Assembly (NCBI GenBank): GCA_035490315.1
Contig: DATHET010000042.1
Coordinates: 1 to 9,502 of the forward strand
Source of the DNA: JADJQU01 sp035490315
GTDB taxonomy: Bacteria > Planctomycetota > UBA1135 > GCA-002686595
DNA: 9,502 nt
Reading direction: 5' to 3'
Shown: positions 6,863 through 9,502 of the stretch, piece after piece
Layout: each line of letters opens with the position of its first letter
Position numbering within the stretch: the first letter of the stretch is position 1
Made by a program: the position numbers and the translations under genes
The notes under the pieces: generated by a model
Database searches by the model: none
Told to the model about the DNA's origin: nothing
The model's input: only the letters and a program-made list of their open reading frames with translations

Positions 6863-6883
6863 TCCAGCGGAGTCAGTCACTGC

Positions 6884-6980
6884 GTCGGTGCGGAACCAGG
6901 CTCGATTCCGACATCCATGGCTTCGCACGCGGTGCGCGCGAAGCCGTGGATGTCGGAATCGAGCCTGGCTCCGCACCGAC
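6884..6980. terminator. Long hairpin, third copy of the architecture (43-bp arms) between convergent genes
   Basis: Bases 6884-6926 pair with 6938-6980 at 41 of 43 positions; the exceptions are a G-T at 6918/6946 and a mismatch at 6895/6969. The 11-nt centre could close by three more pairs. It begins 21 nt after the stop at 6862 and ends 66 nt before the stop of the convergent lysC gene. The stem sequence differs from the elements at 3007 and 5441, apart from a GGAGTCAG at 6869-6876, just outside the stem, that resembles their outer tip. A two-way terminator or 3'-end stabiliser is the likeliest role. There is no T-run, so the assignment is by position and structure only. Confidence 0.7.
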
Positions 6981-7046
6981 ACCATTCCTTGTCCGAACGG
7001 ACTCGGCGGCCAGGATCCGTGGCGGGATCTCGAGCTCTCGCCTGGC

Positions 7047-8399
7047 TCAGCTCGCGAACAGCGCCCGGTGCAGTCTGCGCACGGCCTCGGTCGACTGACT
7101 CTGCTGCACGACCAGGCTCATGTTGATCTCGTTCGCGCCCATCGAGATCATCTCGACGTTGATGTCGGCGAGCGCGCCGAAAATGCGCGCGGCAAGACCT
7201 TGAGTCTGCTTCAGACGCTCGCCGACGACGGCGACGATCGCGCGGTCCTCGGCGACCTCGAGCTTGGCGAAGCGGCCGATGGCCGTGCGCAATTCCTCGA
7301 GGGGCGCGTCGCGCTCGACCGTCATCGAGACGCTGACTTCGGCGGTCGCCACCATGTCGACGCTGACTCCCAGGCGTCCGAAGACTTCGAAGAGTCCCGC
7401 GAGGAATCCGCTCTGGTCGAGCATGCGCGTCGAAGTCACGGTCAGCACGGTGATCGGGCCGCGCGTGGCCAGTGCGGTGACCGGGCGCTTGCTCTGCACA
7501 TCGCCGCGGATCGTGGTGAAACGTCCCTGCGGCCGCTGGGTGTGTCGCACGGTGACCGGAATTCCGGCCTCGATCGCGGGCTGGATCGTCGCCGGATGCA
7601 GCACCTTGGCTCCGAAGGCCGAGAGCTCGGCCGCTTCCGCGAAGGAGAGCTCCTCGATCGGCAAGGCCTCGGGAACCAGGCGCGGGTCGGCGGTCAGCAC
7701 ACCCTCGACGTCGGTCCAGATCTGGACTTCGTCAGCTTGGAGCGCCGCGCCCAGGATCGCGGCGGAATAGTCGCTTCCACCGCGGCCGAGCGTGGTGGTG
7801 ATTCCATCCTCGGTGGCGCCGATGTAGCCCTGCGTGACCACGGCGCGGCCGGGACCGAGCAGCAGGGCCAGATGCTCACGCGCGCGGCTCTTGACCTGAT
7901 CGTTGCGCGGAAGAGCGCGGCCGAAGCGCGCGTCGGTGCACAGGACCTTGCGCGCATCGAACAGCCGCGCCGGATGTTCCTCGCGCACCAGAAGGGCGCA
8001 GAGCATCTGCGTCGAGAGGCGCTCGCCGAGCGAGGCGATCGCGTCCATCGAGCGCGGGCTCAGCTCGCGCAGCAGCGACACGCCGCGCAGGATCTGCTCC
8101 AGCTCCTCGCGGCGCGCCGACAAGGCTTCGCTCAGGTCCACGGGCAGGTCTTCGCCGAAGAGGTCCTTGGCCACGGCGCGGTGCGCTTCGAAGATCCCGC
8201 TCGATTCGCGCAGCGCGAGATCCTGATCGCCCGCCTGGGCTGCCTTGGCCGCGCGGAACAGCGCGTCGGTGGTCTTGCCCATCGCCGAGAGCACCACCAG
8301 CGGTGCATGGGGCGCGGCGGCCGTCACCAGGCGCGCCACATCGCGCAAGCGCTCGGCATTTGCGAGCGAGGAACCACCGAATTTCATGACGCGCGGCAT
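7047..8399 (-). CDS. lysC: Aspartate kinase, lysine-sensitive (AK III-like) type
   Basis: A 450-residue monofunctional aspartokinase: it phosphorylates aspartate with ATP, the first step to lysine, threonine, methionine and diaminopimelate. The kinase domain begins K6-F-G-G-S-S11 and has SLGERLST (123-130), FDARKVLCTDARFGR (147-161), the nucleotide/substrate-binding loop T203-L-G-R-G-G-S-D-Y-S212 and IWTDVEGVLTADPR (227-240). Two ACT domains follow: about 313-385 (FLAGLFEVFGRLGVSVDMVATAEVSVSMT) and 387-450 (GLAARIFGALADINVEMISM), which normally hold the feedback-inhibitor site. Length and the ACT1 sequence are most like E. coli LysC (AK III) rather than the alpha/beta-type enzymes, so lysine inhibition is expected but not proven. 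The start at 8399 gives the short lead MPRV; an ATG at 8387 directly before KFGGSS is also possible. It is 36 nt downstream of the cytochrome gene on the same strand, apparently with its own promoter. Confidence 0.95.
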   Translation of the reverse strand: MPRVMKFGGSSLANAERLRDVARLVTAAAPHAPLVVLSAMGKTTDALFRAAKAAQAGDQDLALRESSGIFEAHRAVAKDLFGEDLPVDLSEALSARREELEQILRGVSLLRELSPRSMDAIASLGERLSTQMLCALLVREEHPARLFDARKVLCTDARFGRALPRNDQVKSRAREHLALLLGPGRAVVTQGYIGATEDGITTTLGRGGSDYSAAILGAALQADEVQIWTDVEGVLTADPRLVPEALPIEELSFAEAAELSAFGAKVLHPATIQPAIEAGIPVTVRHTQRPQGRFTTIRGDVQSKRPVTALATRGPITVLTVTSTRMLDQSGFLAGLFEVFGRLGVSVDMVATAEVSVSMTVERDAPLEELRTAIGRFAKLEVAEDRAIVAVVGERLKQTQGLAARIFGALADINVEMISMGANEINMSLVVQQSQSTEAVRRLHRALFAS

Positions 8400-8411
8400 G
8401 GAGGGCCGAAC

Positions 8412-8439
8412 AGGATAACGCCGCGGCTGGAACTTTCAG
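8412..8439 (-). promoter_or_regulatory. Putative lysC promoter overlapping the upstream stop codon
   Basis: On the minus strand CTGAAA (8439-8434), a 16-nt spacer and TATCCT (8417-8412) resemble -35 and -10 boxes. The -35 covers the TGA stop of the cytochrome gene (8438-8436). The -10 ends 12 nt before the ATG at 8399, so the 5' leader would be only a few bases, and there is no Shine-Dalgarno sequence. Confidence 0.5.
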
Positions 8440-9502
8440 AGGGTGCGCAGGAAAGCGATCAAGGCCGCCTTGTCCTCGGCGGAGAGATCCAGGCCGAAAT
8501 CGTGCCCCGGCACCGCTCGCGAGTTCACTCCCGGCCCGCGCCAGCCGCTGGGAACGTAATCGCTTCGCAGGCGCCGCGGGTCGAACCAGTCCTCGAGCGA
8601 CGCCACGAAACCCGAGTGGCCGTAGAGGCCGCGGTACCAGAGTCCGCGCAGCGAGGGGACCTTGTAGTAGCCGGTCCCCTTGCGGGTGCGCAGGGCAAGT
8701 CCTGGGTCGGTGTGCACGCGGCGCGGGGACACGTCCAGCCGCGCGGTGCGCGGATCGTCGAGAGCAGGCTCGAAGCCGGGCGCGGCGATCAGCTTGTTGT
8801 TCGTGTAGATCGGAGGCGTGTGGCATTTCGCGCAGCCCTCCGCTTCGAAGATCTCTTTGCCGAGCTTCGCGCGCTCGTCGAACGGGTTGGGACTCGGCGG
8901 CACGTCGAGTGACCAGATGTACAGGGCCAGCGCATACATCGCTTCGTCGGGCGGCCGTCGCCGCACCTTCGAGACCTCGGGCGGCAACATGCGGTGCTCG
9001 CCAAAGATCGCGGCGTCGGCGAACTCGACCAGGATCCCATAGCGCGCGATGTCCGCGGGCCCGCGGTTGGCGTGGGTCGCGGTGGCATCGAGATACCTGC
9101 GGTCGCGCACGCCGCGCAGGTCGGCCATGCGCGTGTCGAAGAGCGGGCTGCCGTTGAAGCGCGCGAAGGTCGTGCCGGGCGGCGCGCCGCTTTCCTTGTC
9201 GAAGAAGCTCGAGAGATCTTCCTCGGACATGGTCTTGAACGGCAGGTGCTCATCGTCCTTCAGCCAAGGAACTCCGTACTGCGCGTAGAACTCTTCTCCC
9301 GGCGACAGCGAGGTCGAGATGCGCAGCTTGTCGAGCATCGCGCCCGTCGCTGGCGATTCACCCAGATCGAAATTGCACGGGGCGCCGGCGAGCAGGCTTC
9401 CATCGGGCATCAGCCGCGAATGGCAACCCGCGCAGCTGGTCAGGCTCAACTGGAGCCTCGAGTCGCGATCGACTACCGCTGGGTGGTCGATCAGCTCACC
9501 GT
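8436..9502 (-). CDS. Di-heme cytochrome c (peroxidase/MauG-like), N-terminus outside the window
   Basis: The frame stays open to the window edge, so the gene is 5'-partial. A TTG at 9449 is not its start: the codons before it are open and the first heme motif follows it by only five residues. Counting from that TTG, heme motifs are C6-A-G-C-H10 and C206-A-K-C-H210, about 200 residues apart, as in two-domain di-heme cytochromes. Near the C-terminus KVPSLRGLWYRGLYGHSGFV and SLEDWFDP resemble the region of bacterial cytochrome c peroxidase/MauG-like proteins where a loop residue ligates the second heme; His278 is a candidate. FGLDLSAEDKAALIAFLRTL is the usual closing helix. It should be exported and periplasmic, although the signal peptide is not visible. 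The exact reaction (peroxidase, other oxidation, or electron transfer) cannot be told. A downstream lysC on the same strand is probably unrelated in function. Confidence 0.85.
   Translation of the reverse strand, partial: GELIDHPAVVDRDSRLQLSLTSCAGCHSRLMPDGSLLAGAPCNFDLGESPATGAMLDKLRISTSLSPGEEFYAQYGVPWLKDDEHLPFKTMSEEDLSSFFDKESGAPPGTTFARFNGSPLFDTRMADLRGVRDRRYLDATATHANRGPADIARYGILVEFADAAIFGEHRMLPPEVSKVRRRPPDEAMYALALYIWSLDVPPSPNPFDERAKLGKEIFEAEGCAKCHTPPIYTNNKLIAAPGFEPALDDPRTARLDVSPRRVHTDPGLALRTRKGTGYYKVPSLRGLWYRGLYGHSGFVASLEDWFDPRRLRSDYVPSGWRGPGVNSRAVPGHDFGLDLSAEDKAALIAFLRTL

Noticed and set aside
6888..8912. A 674-codon plus-strand open frame
   Set aside because: It is antisense to lysC and part of the cytochrome gene, both of which carry clear family motifs. 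Its translation is rich in Arg, His and Gln with no fold pattern, typical of a GC-rich shadow.
9447..9449. TTG as the start of the cytochrome gene
   Set aside because: The frame continues open to the window edge, and a start five residues before CAGCH would leave no signal peptide for heme attachment in the periplasm.

Overview
The window is high-GC DNA that looks like a Planctomycetota chromosome. That placement is an inference. It rests on a secreted beta-propeller protein with a Cys-containing C-terminal domain that I recall from planctomycete secreted proteins, several large secreted beta-rich proteins of unknown function, a c-type cytochrome, and a mix of Shine-Dalgarno and apparently leaderless gene starts. 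I see no insertion sequence, CRISPR array, tRNA or rRNA.

Layout: (1) 2-1504 (+) is the 3' part of a secreted protein built from exact 56-residue propeller repeats. (2) 1586-2062 (+) is a START-like SRPBCC protein. (3) 2147-2998 (+) is an exported protein with four beta-gamma-crystallin Greek-key motifs, each with an N/D-N/D-x-x-S/T-S/T type calcium site. (4) 3099-3455 (-) is a small lipoprotein. (5) 3744-5435 (+) is a large secreted beta-rich protein. (6) 5573-6862 (+) is an unrecognised cytoplasmic protein. (7) 7047-8399 (-) is aspartate kinase (lysC type, two ACT domains). (8) 8436 to beyond the window end (-) is a di-heme cytochrome c, cut by the window edge. Most genes look independent rather than parts of one pathway. 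The cytochrome and lysC genes are tandem, but lysC seems to have its own promoter.

The most interesting structure is outside the genes. Three very long, nearly perfect hairpins (43-50 bp arms, loops of 4-11 nt) lie 5-21 nt after the stop codons of genes 3, 5 and 6. The first two are copies of one family, and differ in the stem at two base pairs where both sides have changed so that pairing is kept. The third has the same architecture but a mostly different sequence. Two of the three separate convergent genes. They may be strong, two-way transcript ends or RNA-stabilising structures, or a palindromic mobile repeat family.

A second pattern is the heptamer TATCCTG, found 6-12 nt before three start codons that have no Shine-Dalgarno sequence (2147, 5573, 8399). 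It is absent from the two starts that do have one (3455, 3744). This fits a -10 box that produces leaderless or nearly leaderless mRNAs.
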